Positions 17,603 to 26,420 of a DNA stretch of 63,972 nt are shown here, in pieces. The stretch is from Caldifarciminota bacterium (GTDB lineage: Bacteria; Hydrothermota; Hydrothermia; UBA1063; CAJXJZ01). The stretch spans positions 133,622 through 197,593 of the forward strand of contig JALSNX010000004.1 of assembly GCA_026986775.1 (NCBI GenBank), read 5' to 3'. Position 1 is the stretch's first letter. Every line of letters begins with the position of its first letter. A program made the translations under genes and the position numbers. The notes under the pieces are model-generated. The model had not been told where the DNA came from, did not search any database, and saw nothing but the letters and a program-made list of their open reading frames with translations.

Positions 17603-18124
17603 ATGAATACGGTCATCTTTCTTTTTATAATAAGCATCACGCAAACAGTAAAACCCGATAAAGGGTTCTACATGGAAATTCCTGCTTTCAAAGACACAAA
17701 ATATATTCCTGCACAGTATACCTGTGATGGCAGGGACATTTCACCTGAGATACAGTTTCACAACATCCCTGATAGTGCAAAAAGTATTGTTGTGATTTCG
17801 GATGACCCCGATGCCCCCATGGGCACGTGGGTCCACTGGGTAATATACAATATTCCACCTGATAGCATTCATATACCTGAAAAATTCCCTAAAAAGATGA
17901 AGGTGGGGGTGATATGTCAGGGAATCAATGATTTTGGTAAATATGGATATGGAGGGCCATGTCCACCGAAAGGCGCTCACAGATACTTCTTTAAAGTATA
18001 TGTTCTTGACACAGTGTTTGTCTGTAATCATAAAATGACAAAGAAGAAGCTGCTAAAACTTATGGAAGGACATATCATAGCAGGTGATACGGTTATCAAG
18101 AAGTATAGAAGAATGAAAAGATAA
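17603..18124 (+). CDS. YbhB/YbcL-type (PEBP/RKIP-like) protein
   Basis: A 173-residue protein with a cleavable-looking signal peptide (~1-17) and the phosphatidylethanolamine-binding fold. Hallmarks are YTCDGRDISPE, DDPDAPMGTWVHWVIYNIP and GPCPPKGAHRYFF, which line the anion-binding pocket. Bacterial members are small ligand-binding or regulatory proteins of unclear role; here it is exported. It ends the cluster that starts at 12,454. Confidence 0.9.
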   Translation: MNTVIFLFIISITQTVKPDKGFYMEIPAFKDTKYIPAQYTCDGRDISPEIQFHNIPDSAKSIVVISDDPDAPMGTWVHWVIYNIPPDSIHIPEKFPKKMKVGVICQGINDFGKYGYGGPCPPKGAHRYFFKVYVLDTVFVCNHKMTKKKLLKLMEGHIIAGDTVIKKYRRMKR

Positions 18125-18181
18125 CCCTTTGCTTTTTCGCCCTTTGATGTTTAAAATTTACTTTAAAAGAAAGGAGAGATC

Positions 18182-19003
18182 ATGGGGGAACTTATCTGGT
18201 TTTTCCCGAAAACAGTAGAAGAGGTTAAAGACATTATAACATCCCGGGAAGGTGTTGTTCCGCACGGTGGCGGAACAGGTCTTTTGAGAGGGGACATAAA
18301 AAGATATAGAGGGCTTTTGGACCTCGGAAAATTGGGGCTTTCCTATATAACGGAGCATAATGGATTTGTTGAAATAGGTGCTATGACCACATACGGTGAC
18401 GTTGTGAGATATTTCAAAAAGAAAGATTCAAAATCAGTACTTTACAGGTCCCTTGTGGATTCTGCGACTACTCCGCTTAAGAACAGAATAACTGTGGGCG
18501 GAAGCATAGCCTATTTTCCGCCATGGTCTGATATTATGGGGTCGCTGTTTATACTTTCTGCTGAGGTATTTCTAACAGGCGAAAGAGAAGGCTGGTTTAA
18601 AATTCTTGATTACGTTTCAAATCGTGGTCTATACCGGAAAACAGTGATTCTGAAGATTCGTTACAATAAGGATAAAGATACAGGCTATTCTGCACATTAC
18701 CGGGCGGTGAGAACCAGGGTGGACCACCCTGCTTTTACAATAACTCTGCTTGTGGATATAAAGGATAAAAGGGTAGATGATGCCTCCATTTATGTGGTTG
18801 GAACAAAGGATAAGTTCAAAAAACTAACCGCTGTGGAAAAAGAGATAATAGGGAAAAAGGCCAGTGAAATTGACACCGAAGCATTAAATGTGGATAATGT
18901 TGAATTTTACGGTAAACCACAGTTTACATCGGAGTATCAGAAGGCCCTGTTTGAAATAGAGGTAAAAAGAAAATTAAGAGAGGTTCTGGAGAGTGTGAAA
19001 TGA
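18182..19003 (+). CDS. Molybdenum hydroxylase FAD-binding subunit (set 1)
   Basis: A 273-residue medium subunit of the xanthine dehydrogenase/CO dehydrogenase family. It shows the FAD-pyrophosphate loop (PHGGGTGLL near residue 25) and the TVGGSIAYFPPWSDIMGSL segment equivalent to the usual T-x-G-G-N loop. It accepts electrons from the Fe-S subunit. The first loop (HGGGTGLL) is less canonical than in set 2 (AGGTDLM). It overlaps the Fe-S gene by 4 bases and starts set 1, in the order FAD, Fe-S, Mo. A GGAGAG ribosome site precedes the ATG. Confidence 0.85.
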   Translation: MGELIWFFPKTVEEVKDIITSREGVVPHGGGTGLLRGDIKRYRGLLDLGKLGLSYITEHNGFVEIGAMTTYGDVVRYFKKKDSKSVLYRSLVDSATTPLKNRITVGGSIAYFPPWSDIMGSLFILSAEVFLTGEREGWFKILDYVSNRGLYRKTVILKIRYNKDKDTGYSAHYRAVRTRVDHPAFTITLLVDIKDKRVDDASIYVVGTKDKFKKLTAVEKEIIGKKASEIDTEALNVDNVEFYGKPQFTSEYQKALFEIEVKRKLREVLESVK

Positions 19004-19470
19004 GGGGAGTTTTCATTATTAACGGCCAGAGAAAAGAAATAGAATTTGCGCCCCATAAAAGGCTTCTGGATGTATTAAGGGAGAATGGTTACACAGAGGT
19101 GAAAGAGGGGTGCAGAGAAGGGGAATGCGGTGCCTGTGTTGTGTTACTTGATGGCAAACCTGTAAATTCCTGTCAGGTTCTTGCTGCATCTGTTATGGAA
19201 AAGGAGATTATAACAGTCAGGGGGCTGGGAACCATACATAAGCCCCATCCCATTGAAGAGGCATTTGTTGAGGCAGGTGCTGTTCAGTGCGGCTTCTGTA
19301 CACCCGGAATGATTATATCTACGTATGCTTTACTTAAAGAGAATCCTGATCCAGAAGATGATGATATAAAGCGTGCTCTTGATGGTAATCTCTGTCGCTG
19401 CACAGGATATGTGAAAATTACAAAAGCAGTAAAACTTGCATCAAAAAAGGTGAAGAAAGATGGAAAATAG
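19000..19470 (+). CDS. Molybdenum hydroxylase [2Fe-2S] subunit (set 1)
   Basis: A 156-residue small subunit with both [2Fe-2S] cluster domains. The plant-ferredoxin-type domain has [11 protein letters not shown] and a later single Cys (NSCQ), and the helical domain has QCGFCTPGM and LCRCTGY. It passes electrons from the Mo site to FAD. It overlaps its neighbours on both sides (4 and 11 bases), indicating tight coupling in the operon. Confidence 0.95.
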   Translation: MRGVFIINGQRKEIEFAPHKRLLDVLRENGYTEVKEGCREGECGACVVLLDGKPVNSCQVLAASVMEKEIITVRGLGTIHKPHPIEEAFVEAGAVQCGFCTPGMIISTYALLKENPDPEDDDIKRALDGNLCRCTGYVKITKAVKLASKKVKKDGK

Positions 19471-21790
19471 GGAGTTTAATGTGGTAGGAAAAAGCATTAA
19501 GAAAATTGATGCGCTTGCCCTTGCTACGGGAGAGGTGAAGTTTACTGCTGATATAGAAATGCCGGGAATGCTCCACATTGCTTTTCTCTACTCACCCCAT
19601 CCCCATGCCGAAATAGTGGATATAGATACAGAGGAAGCGAAAAATATACCAGGAGTGGTTCTTGTTCTTACTTACAGGGATGTTCCTGATACACTTCACA
19701 CAACAGCAGGACAGGGATATCCAGAACCATCACCCTATGATACGAGAATCCTTGATAAAAGAGTGCGTTTTGTTGGTGATAGGGTGGCAATCGTTGCGGC
19801 AGAAACAAAGGAAATTGCAGAAGAGGCCCTCAAAAAGATTAAGGTGAAATATAGAGAACTTCCGTACAATTTAGACCCCGAGAAGGCAGAAGAAAGTGAA
19901 CAAATTCCGCCAGAGGATGCCTATCATCTTCTCCCAACAGTGTATGAACCTTCTAAAAACCTTGCAGCTTCTGTTGAACTGTCTTTTGGAGACGTTGAAA
20001 AGGGCTTTTCAGATGCGGATTTTGTCCTTGAGGAGAGGTTTGAGGTCCAGTATGCAAATCACTGTGCCATAGAACCTCATGCAGCAGTGGCCTTTTACGA
20101 TGAGCGGGGAAGACTGAATATTATTTCCACAACACAGGTTCCCTTCCATGTAAGGAGAATAGTATCCCGGGTTCTTGGTATTCCGTTAAAGAACCTCAGG
20201 GTGATAAAGCCGAGAATCGGAGGTGGGTTTGGCGGAAAGCAGGAGGTTTTTCTTGAACAGGTGGTTGCACTTGTGACTTATATGACTAAAAGGCCATCAA
20301 AAGTGGTGTTTTCACGAAAGGAGGTCTTTGTATCGTCACGCACGAGGCATCCCATGATCACATGGTATAAAGTAGGTGCAAAAAGGGACACAGGTGAAAT
20401 TACTTCGCTTTACTTAAAGGCTCTTATGAATGCAGGTGCCTATGGTCCACATGCCCTAACTGTTATGGCAAATGCGGGTTCCAAGGTTTTACCGCTATTT
20501 AATAAAATAAAGAATCTTAAATTTGAGGGCTTTAGCGTATACACCAATCTTCCGGTAGGAGGTGCATACAGAGGATACGGAGCCACACAGGGATATTTCG
20601 GTTACAATGTTATGCTGGATATGATAGCAGAAAAGCTGGGCATTGATACACTTGAGTTTTTCAAAAAATGGCATATTAAAAAGGGAGAGACATCTCCTAT
20701 TTTTGAAGAACTGGGGGAGGGAAAAGAAGGGGTATCACAGATAATACGTTCCTGTGGACTTTCTGAGTGCATAGAAAAAGGTGCAAAAGCCATAGGGTGG
20801 TATGAAAAGAGAAGAAAAAGAATAAAAAACGGTGATAAGGTAAGAGGTGTTGGTGCCGCAATTTTGATGCAGGGCTCAGGCATACCCAAGATTGATATGG
20901 GTGCAGCATATATGAAAATGAATGAGGACGGGTCATTTAACCTGCACATAGGTGCCACAGATATAGGGACAGGTTCTGATACGATTTTAGCCCAGATTGC
21001 TGCTGAGGAAATTGGAACCAGCGTGGATAAAATAATTGTCTATTCTTCTGATACGGATTTTACTCCCTTTGATGTGGGAGCCTATGCATCAAGCACCACC
21101 TATATTTCAGGGGGAGCAGTGTTGAAATGTGCAAAAAAAATAAGAAAAGAGATACTGAAGGTTGCACAAGAGATGCTGAACGTTCCTGAAGATGCTCTTT
21201 ACATTGAAAATGGAACGGTGTATACGAGGGATGGACAGCAGAAGGTATCCTTCCAGGATATTGTAATTTACTCCCTGTATACGAAAAACCAGCACCAGAT
21301 ACAGGCAGTTGCTTCCCATATTGGACTTGAATCACCCCCCCCGTTTATGGCACAGTTTGCAGAAATTGAGGTGGATATAAGAATCGGTAGAATTGAGGTT
21401 ATAAAATTTGTTTCCGCTGTGGACTGTGGAAAACCCATAAACCCCGTGCTTGTGGAGGGGCAGGTGGAAGGTGCAACAGTGAATGGCATAGGTTACGCTC
21501 TCTGGGAAGATTATGTTTTTGATGAAAAAGGCAGAGTGAAGAATGCCTCCTTCTGGGATTATAAGATACCGTCTATCAGGGATATTCCAGAAATTGAGGT
21601 TATTATCTGCGAGACCTATGAGCCCACAGGACCACATGGTGCAAAATCAGTGGCAGAGATAGGCATCAATGGGCCCATACCGGCCATAGCCAATGCTGTT
21701 TATGATGCCATAGGTATCAGGCTTACAAAGACTCCATTCACACCGGAAAGGGTATTAAAAGCCATAAAGTCGCAGGGTATAAAACTTTAA
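19460..21790 (+). CDS. Molybdenum hydroxylase molybdopterin subunit (set 1)
   Basis: A 776-residue large subunit of the xanthine dehydrogenase family. Visible motifs are the N-terminal [16 protein letters not shown] domain, the cofactor loop GGGFGGKQE, the AYRGYGATQ segment, and the C-terminal GAKSVAE that positions the active-site glutamate. Substrate cannot be assigned: the residues specific for purines are not evident. A run of eight C at 21,335-21,342 lies in frame within an S-P-P-P-F segment and could be slippage-prone. The mocA-like gene begins one base after the stop. Confidence 0.93.
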   Translation: MENREFNVVGKSIKKIDALALATGEVKFTADIEMPGMLHIAFLYSPHPHAEIVDIDTEEAKNIPGVVLVLTYRDVPDTLHTTAGQGYPEPSPYDTRILDKRVRFVGDRVAIVAAETKEIAEEALKKIKVKYRELPYNLDPEKAEESEQIPPEDAYHLLPTVYEPSKNLAASVELSFGDVEKGFSDADFVLEERFEVQYANHCAIEPHAAVAFYDERGRLNIISTTQVPFHVRRIVSRVLGIPLKNLRVIKPRIGGGFGGKQEVFLEQVVALVTYMTKRPSKVVFSRKEVFVSSRTRHPMITWYKVGAKRDTGEITSLYLKALMNAGAYGPHALTVMANAGSKVLPLFNKIKNLKFEGFSVYTNLPVGGAYRGYGATQGYFGYNVMLDMIAEKLGIDTLEFFKKWHIKKGETSPIFEELGEGKEGVSQIIRSCGLSECIEKGAKAIGWYEKRRKRIKNGDKVRGVGAAILMQGSGIPKIDMGAAYMKMNEDGSFNLHIGATDIGTGSDTILAQIAAEEIGTSVDKIIVYSSDTDFTPFDVGAYASSTTYISGGAVLKCAKKIRKEILKVAQEMLNVPEDALYIENGTVYTRDGQQKVSFQDIVIYSLYTKNQHQIQAVASHIGLESPPPFMAQFAEIEVDIRIGRIEVIKFVSAVDCGKPINPVLVEGQVEGATVNGIGYALWEDYVFDEKGRVKNASFWDYKIPSIRDIPEIEVIICETYEPTGPHGAKSVAEIGINGPIPAIANAVYDAIGIRLTKTPFTPERVLKAIKSQGIKL

Positions 21791-21791
21791 A

Positions 21792-22361
21792 ATGATTGGT
21801 GCTGTGATACTTGCTGCTGGATGTTCTGAGAGAATGGGAAGGTTTAAACTTACTCTTAAAGTTAAAGGTAAAACTATTATAGAGCATACGTTAAGCGGAG
21901 TTTACAATGTTGTAGATGAAATAGTGGTTGTAGGAGGATGCAGAACAGATGAATTGAAAAAAGTGCTCAAGCTGTATGAAAAAGTGAGAATAGTTGAAAA
22001 TCAGGACTACAAAAAGGGCATGTTTACATCGGTAAAGAAGGGGCTTTCAGAGACACATTCAGATTACATATTTGTAGTCCCAGCTGACTGTCCCCTCATA
22101 TCAAAAAGAATCTACAGACTTTTACTTGAAAACAAAAATGGCATTGTTGTGCCTTCCTATAAGATGAGGGCAGGACATCCTGTGCTTGTGAATAAATACG
22201 TAAAGGAACTCATTTTAAAAGAGCCAGATGAGTTTAACCTGAAAGAGTTTATCAAAAAACATGGCGCAAAATATGTTGAAGTTGATACAGATGAGATTTT
22301 AATGGACATGGATAGACCAGAAGATTTTGAAAAGATAAAAGAGAGAATAGAAAATGGGTGA
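21792..22361 (+). CDS. MobA-like NTP transferase (molybdenum cofactor cytidylyl/guanylyltransferase, MocA type)
   Basis: A 189-residue nucleotidyltransferase with the N-terminal LAAGCSERMGRFK loop and the VPADCPLI metal-binding strand. The family attaches CMP or GMP to molybdopterin; enzymes next to xanthine-dehydrogenase-type hydroxylases are usually MocA, forming the cytidine dinucleotide cofactor. Location between two Mo subunits strongly supports that role. It overlaps the following Mo subunit gene by 8 bases. Confidence 0.88.
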   Translation: MIGAVILAAGCSERMGRFKLTLKVKGKTIIEHTLSGVYNVVDEIVVVGGCRTDELKKVLKLYEKVRIVENQDYKKGMFTSVKKGLSETHSDYIFVVPADCPLISKRIYRLLLENKNGIVVPSYKMRAGHPVLVNKYVKELILKEPDEFNLKEFIKKHGAKYVEVDTDEILMDMDRPEDFEKIKERIENG

Positions 22362-24486
22362 TATTTCAAAACCAGTAAGAAGGTTTGATGCGCCAGAAAA
22401 AATAATGGGCACTGCCCGATACGTGGACGACTACTTTGAAGAGGAGATGCTCTTTGTAAGAATAGTGAGGTCCACAAGGCCGAGGGCAAGGATAAAAAGT
22501 ATAAAACTTCCCAAATTACCTTCAGGCTATTGTGTGGTGGATAAAAATGATGTCCCCGGAGAAAATCGGATCAAGATGATATTTGATGACTGGCCATTTT
22601 TTGCTGAGGATGTTGTAAACTTTTACGGTGAGCCCATTCTCGCTATAGCAGGGCCTGATAGAGAAAAGGTTTATGAACTTTCCAATGCTGTGAAAATAGA
22701 ATATGAAGATATTCCACCCATATATACCATTGAGGAATCTGAGGAAAACAAAAGACCACCTATTTTTGGAGAAAACAACCTCTTTGCGGATTACTTTTAC
22801 GAAAAGGGTGACCCCGATGGTGCCTTCAGGGATGCAGACCAGATAGTTGAGGAAGAGTTCAGAACAGGGTTTCAGGAACATATTTATCTTGAACCTCAGG
22901 GTATGATTGCAAAGTATGAAGATGGCAGGATTACGGTTTTCGGTTCAATGCAGTGTCCATATTATGTGAAAAACGCCCTTATAAAGGCATTTGGGTTTCC
23001 AGAAGATAGAATAAGGGTTGTCCAGACCACAACAGGTGGCGGATTTGGAGGAAAGGAAGAGTATCCTTCGCAGATAGCAGGCATTGCAGCCTTTTGTGCT
23101 TATAAGACGGGAAAAACCGTAAAACTCGTCTATGACAGGGCGGAAGATGTTGAATTTACCACAAAAAGGCACCCATCACGCATAAGAATAAAAGGTGCAA
23201 TTAAGGATAAAAGGGTTGTGGGGATTGAAGTTGATATTGCACTCAATGCAGGTGCCTATGCAGGACTTTCAAGTGTTGTGCTTCAGAGAGCCATGTTTGC
23301 AGCCACAGGAGCATACAGAATTGACAATGTTCGGGTTCTGGGAAAAGCATTTGCCACAAATATTGTGCCATTGGGCGCATTCAGAGGGTTTGGTGCGCCG
23401 CAGGCTATATTTGCTATAGAAACATTTATGAATCATGTGGCAAAGAAAATGGGAGAAGACCCTGTAAGGTTTAAACTCGCTCACAGATACAAAAAGGGTG
23501 ATACAACAGCAACAGGAGGTCTTTTAAGGAGCGAGGTAAGACTTCCCGAGATTACAGAGAAAATAATTGAAATGTCTGAATACTATGAAAAAAAGAAACA
23601 GAAAGAAAAGGATGGAAAACTCTATGGAATCGGGTTTTCCATGTTCCTTCACGGGTGCGGTTTTACTGGAAATGGGGAGGAGGTTTTAAAGAGTATAGCA
23701 AGACTCAAAAAAAGAAAGGATGATAAGGTAGAAATTCTCATATCAAACGTTGAAATGGGACAGGGACCCCAGACTACCCTGAGAAAGGTGGTGGCACAGG
23801 TGCTTGGAATACCCATGGAAGATGTTATATACGAAAACCCCGATACTGATAAAGTGCCTGATTCAGGTCCAACCGTTGCCTCAAGAACAGCCATGATTGT
23901 CGGCGGATTGCTTTATCGGGTGGCAAAAGAGCTTAAAGAAAAATGGAAAGAGGGGGAAGAAGTAGTGGTGGAAAAACAGTACAGGCACCCCGAATACATA
24001 AAATGGGACCAGAGCACATTTAAGGGAGATGCCTATCCTGAATATTCATGGGGAGCAAATGTTATTGAAGTTGAGGTGGACCCACTAACCTATGAAATTG
24101 AAGTGAAAAAGGCATATGCAGTTTTTGACCTTGGTACACCTCTGGATAAAAAAATAATAGAAGGTCAGATACATGGAGGAATGCTGCAGGGTATAGGGTA
24201 CGCCACACTTGAGGTGATGGAGTTTGAAAATGGACGGTTTAAACAACGCACCATAACAGATTACATTATTCCCACAGCCATGGATGCTCCTTTATTTGAA
24301 ACAGACCTCGTTGTAGAGCCTTATAAAAATGGGCCCTTTGGTGCAAAGTGTGCAGGTGAATTGACCCTTGTTGGCGCTGCACCTGCTGTTTGCGCTGCGG
24401 TGGAGGATGCACTTGGTATAAACCTTTACGAGATACCCATAAGACCCGAAAAACTTCTTGTGCTCATGAACAAAGAGGACAATTAA
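22354..24486 (+). CDS. Molybdenum hydroxylase molybdopterin subunit (set 2)
   Basis: A 710-residue large subunit with GTARYVDDYF near the N-terminus, the cofactor loop TGGGFGGKEE, AFRGFGAPQ, and the active-site GAKCAGE. It is clearly a distinct paralogue of the set 1 protein, ~65 residues shorter. It starts set 2, which is arranged Mo, Fe-S, FAD, the reverse of set 1. Two separate sets suggest two substrates. The substrate is not readable from sequence. Confidence 0.93.
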   Translation: MGDISKPVRRFDAPEKIMGTARYVDDYFEEEMLFVRIVRSTRPRARIKSIKLPKLPSGYCVVDKNDVPGENRIKMIFDDWPFFAEDVVNFYGEPILAIAGPDREKVYELSNAVKIEYEDIPPIYTIEESEENKRPPIFGENNLFADYFYEKGDPDGAFRDADQIVEEEFRTGFQEHIYLEPQGMIAKYEDGRITVFGSMQCPYYVKNALIKAFGFPEDRIRVVQTTTGGGFGGKEEYPSQIAGIAAFCAYKTGKTVKLVYDRAEDVEFTTKRHPSRIRIKGAIKDKRVVGIEVDIALNAGAYAGLSSVVLQRAMFAATGAYRIDNVRVLGKAFATNIVPLGAFRGFGAPQAIFAIETFMNHVAKKMGEDPVRFKLAHRYKKGDTTATGGLLRSEVRLPEITEKIIEMSEYYEKKKQKEKDGKLYGIGFSMFLHGCGFTGNGEEVLKSIARLKKRKDDKVEILISNVEMGQGPQTTLRKVVAQVLGIPMEDVIYENPDTDKVPDSGPTVASRTAMIVGGLLYRVAKELKEKWKEGEEVVVEKQYRHPEYIKWDQSTFKGDAYPEYSWGANVIEVEVDPLTYEIEVKKAYAVFDLGTPLDKKIIEGQIHGGMLQGIGYATLEVMEFENGRFKQRTITDYIIPTAMDAPLFETDLVVEPYKNGPFGAKCAGELTLVGAAPAVCAAVEDALGINLYEIPIRPEKLLVLMNKEDN

Positions 24487-24487
24487 C

Positions 24488-24964
24488 ATGAAAATAGAAT
24501 TTATTTTAAACGGAAAGAAGGTTGAGGTCAATACAGACCCTGCAAGACGGCTTCTTGATGTCTTGAGGGAGGATTTTGGCCTTATAGGCGTCAAGGAGGG
24601 CTGTGGTGAGGGTGAATGCGGTGCATGTGCTGTGCTTATAGATGGTAAAATAGTCCATTCCTGTCTTGTGCCAGTGGGCAATGTAAAAGGGAAAGAGGTA
24701 ACCACAATAGAAGGCCTCAAAGATACAGAGGAATATAAAGTCATACATGAGTCCTTCCTTGATGCAGGCTCTGTTCAGTGTGGTTTCTGTACGCCTGGAT
24801 TTGTCATGGCCACTTATGCACTCTTAAAGGAAAACCCACAACCCCATGAAGACGATATAAGAAAGGCCATCTCAGGTAATCTATGCAGGTGTACAGGCTA
24901 CAGCATGATAATTGATGGCGTTAAACTTGCCGCAAAAAGAGGTGAGAAACTATGGAAGGATTGA
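24488..24964 (+). CDS. Molybdenum hydroxylase [2Fe-2S] subunit (set 2)
   Basis: A 158-residue small subunit with [23 protein letters not shown] and LCRCTGY, all cluster ligands present. It begins one base after the Mo subunit stop and overlaps the FAD subunit gene by 13 bases. It is a close paralogue of the set 1 protein at 19,000. Confidence 0.95.
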   Translation: MKIEFILNGKKVEVNTDPARRLLDVLREDFGLIGVKEGCGEGECGACAVLIDGKIVHSCLVPVGNVKGKEVTTIEGLKDTEEYKVIHESFLDAGSVQCGFCTPGFVMATYALLKENPQPHEDDIRKAISGNLCRCTGYSMIIDGVKLAAKRGEKLWKD

Positions 24965-25800
24965 TTCCAGAGAGCCTTGATGAAGCACTTGAGGCCTTAA
25001 GTGAAAGGAAGTTCATCCCCATAGCCGGGGGAACGGATTTAATGGTAAGATACAAAAGATGGAAAAATTTGCCGCCCTCTTTTCCATCCTTACCACTGTT
25101 TATCGGCCATATTGCAGAACTTTCAGGTATTGAAAAAAAGGATGATGAGATTGTAATAAAAGCAGCTACTTTGCTTTCTGAGATAGAACAATCTCCTCTT
25201 GTTCCCTCTATACTGAGAAAGGCAATAAGCCAGATGGCTGCTCCCGGTATAAGAAATATGGGAACAATAGGAGGCAACATAGTAAATTCTTCACCAGCAG
25301 GAGATACATTGCCGCCACTTTACGTTCTTGATGCAAAGGTTGTGTTGCTCTCAAAGAATGAGAGAAGATGTCTTTTTATTTATGACTTCATCACGGGCCC
25401 CGGAAAAAATCAGAGAAGGGATGATGAACTCCTGTATGAGGTGAGGTTTAAGGTACCTAAACACACCCATGAGATGTATCGTAAGGTGGGAACAAGAAAA
25501 GCCAATGCTCTTTCCAAACTATCGGTTGCTGCCCTCGCCTCTTCAAGAGATGGAAAGATTGATGATTTTCGTATTGGTTTTGGGGCTGTAGCACCCACAC
25601 CTGTAAGAGTAAAGTCCATAGAGGAGAAGGTAAAATCAAGGCATGTTTCGGAACTTTCTGATGATTTTATAAATGAGATTGTTAATGAGTATGGAGAATG
25701 GATCAAGCCCATTGATGACCAGCGCTCTACTGCATTATACAGAAAAACAGTGGCTCTCCGTCTGTTAAGGGCGTTTCTTCTCCAGTTAAAGCCAGTCTAA
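24952..25800 (+). CDS. Molybdenum hydroxylase FAD-binding subunit (set 2)
   Basis: A 282-residue medium subunit with the canonical FAD loops IAGGTDLMV (about residue 24) and GTIGGNIVNSSPAGD (about residue 103), and the C-terminal domain (KVGTRKANALSKLSVAA). It closes the molybdenum hydroxylase locus and converges with the MBL gene, sharing 4 bases. Confidence 0.93.
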   Translation: MEGLIPESLDEALEALSERKFIPIAGGTDLMVRYKRWKNLPPSFPSLPLFIGHIAELSGIEKKDDEIVIKAATLLSEIEQSPLVPSILRKAISQMAAPGIRNMGTIGGNIVNSSPAGDTLPPLYVLDAKVVLLSKNERRCLFIYDFITGPGKNQRRDDELLYEVRFKVPKHTHEMYRKVGTRKANALSKLSVAALASSRDGKIDDFRIGFGAVAPTPVRVKSIEEKVKSRHVSELSDDFINEIVNEYGEWIKPIDDQRSTALYRKTVALRLLRAFLLQLKPV

Positions 25801-26420
25801 ATGCGCAGGTTATCCAGTTTTACAGGCTTTCCATGGGCAGGATAAAAGGTTTTTACGCCCATTTCAATCAGTTTCTGTATGCTCTTTTTGACCTCTTCTA
25901 TGTCATGAGCAAATATGGGAAGATGCGAATGGGGCCGCCATGAGAGGTTCATAATAAGGTCTCCACAGAAAGCCATGTCACCTAATACGATACTTATGGA
26001 CCCGGGAGTGTGTCCAAAAGTGGGGACAAGAACAAGGTCTTCTATTTTCGTGACGTCTGATATCACGATATCTGGTTTTACGGGAGGGAACTTAAAGGAT
26101 TTGAGAGATGAAAATCTCATAATTGTCTTTCCCACATATTTTATTCCCGGTGGTTTAGGTGTTTCTCCACTCATTAACCAATCTTCCTCGTTTTTATGTA
26201 CTACAATCAAACTCCCTTTTTCTTTTAGATACGCAGCGTTTCCCGAATGGTCAAAATGTGTATGTGTAAGCACCACAAAATCAATATCTTTAAAGTGTTC
26301 TATCTTTTCAAAAAAGCGTTTTTTACTCAATGGGTAGCCCGTGTCAATCAATACACGCATTTTACGAGAGGTAATAAAAAAAATATTGGTAAAAAGTATC
26401 TTTACACTTTCAATCTTCAT
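25797..26420 (-). CDS. Metallo-beta-lactamase-fold hydrolase
   Basis: The ATG at 26,420 gives a 207-residue protein; an upstream GTG (26,456) would add 12 residues inside uvrC. The metal ligands are complete: HTHFDHSG, FGHTPGS, GDLIMN and PAHGKPV, the pattern of glyoxalase-II/quorum-lactonase-like hydrolases. The substrate is unknown. It overlaps the uvrC stop by ~11 bases, so the two are cotranscribed. Confidence 0.85.
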   Translation of the reverse strand: MKIESVKILFTNIFFITSRKMRVLIDTGYPLSKKRFFEKIEHFKDIDFVVLTHTHFDHSGNAAYLKEKGSLIVVHKNEEDWLMSGETPKPPGIKYVGKTIMRFSSLKSFKFPPVKPDIVISDVTKIEDLVLVPTFGHTPGSISIVLGDMAFCGDLIMNLSWRPHSHLPIFAHDIEEVKKSIQKLIEMGVKTFYPAHGKPVKLDNLRI

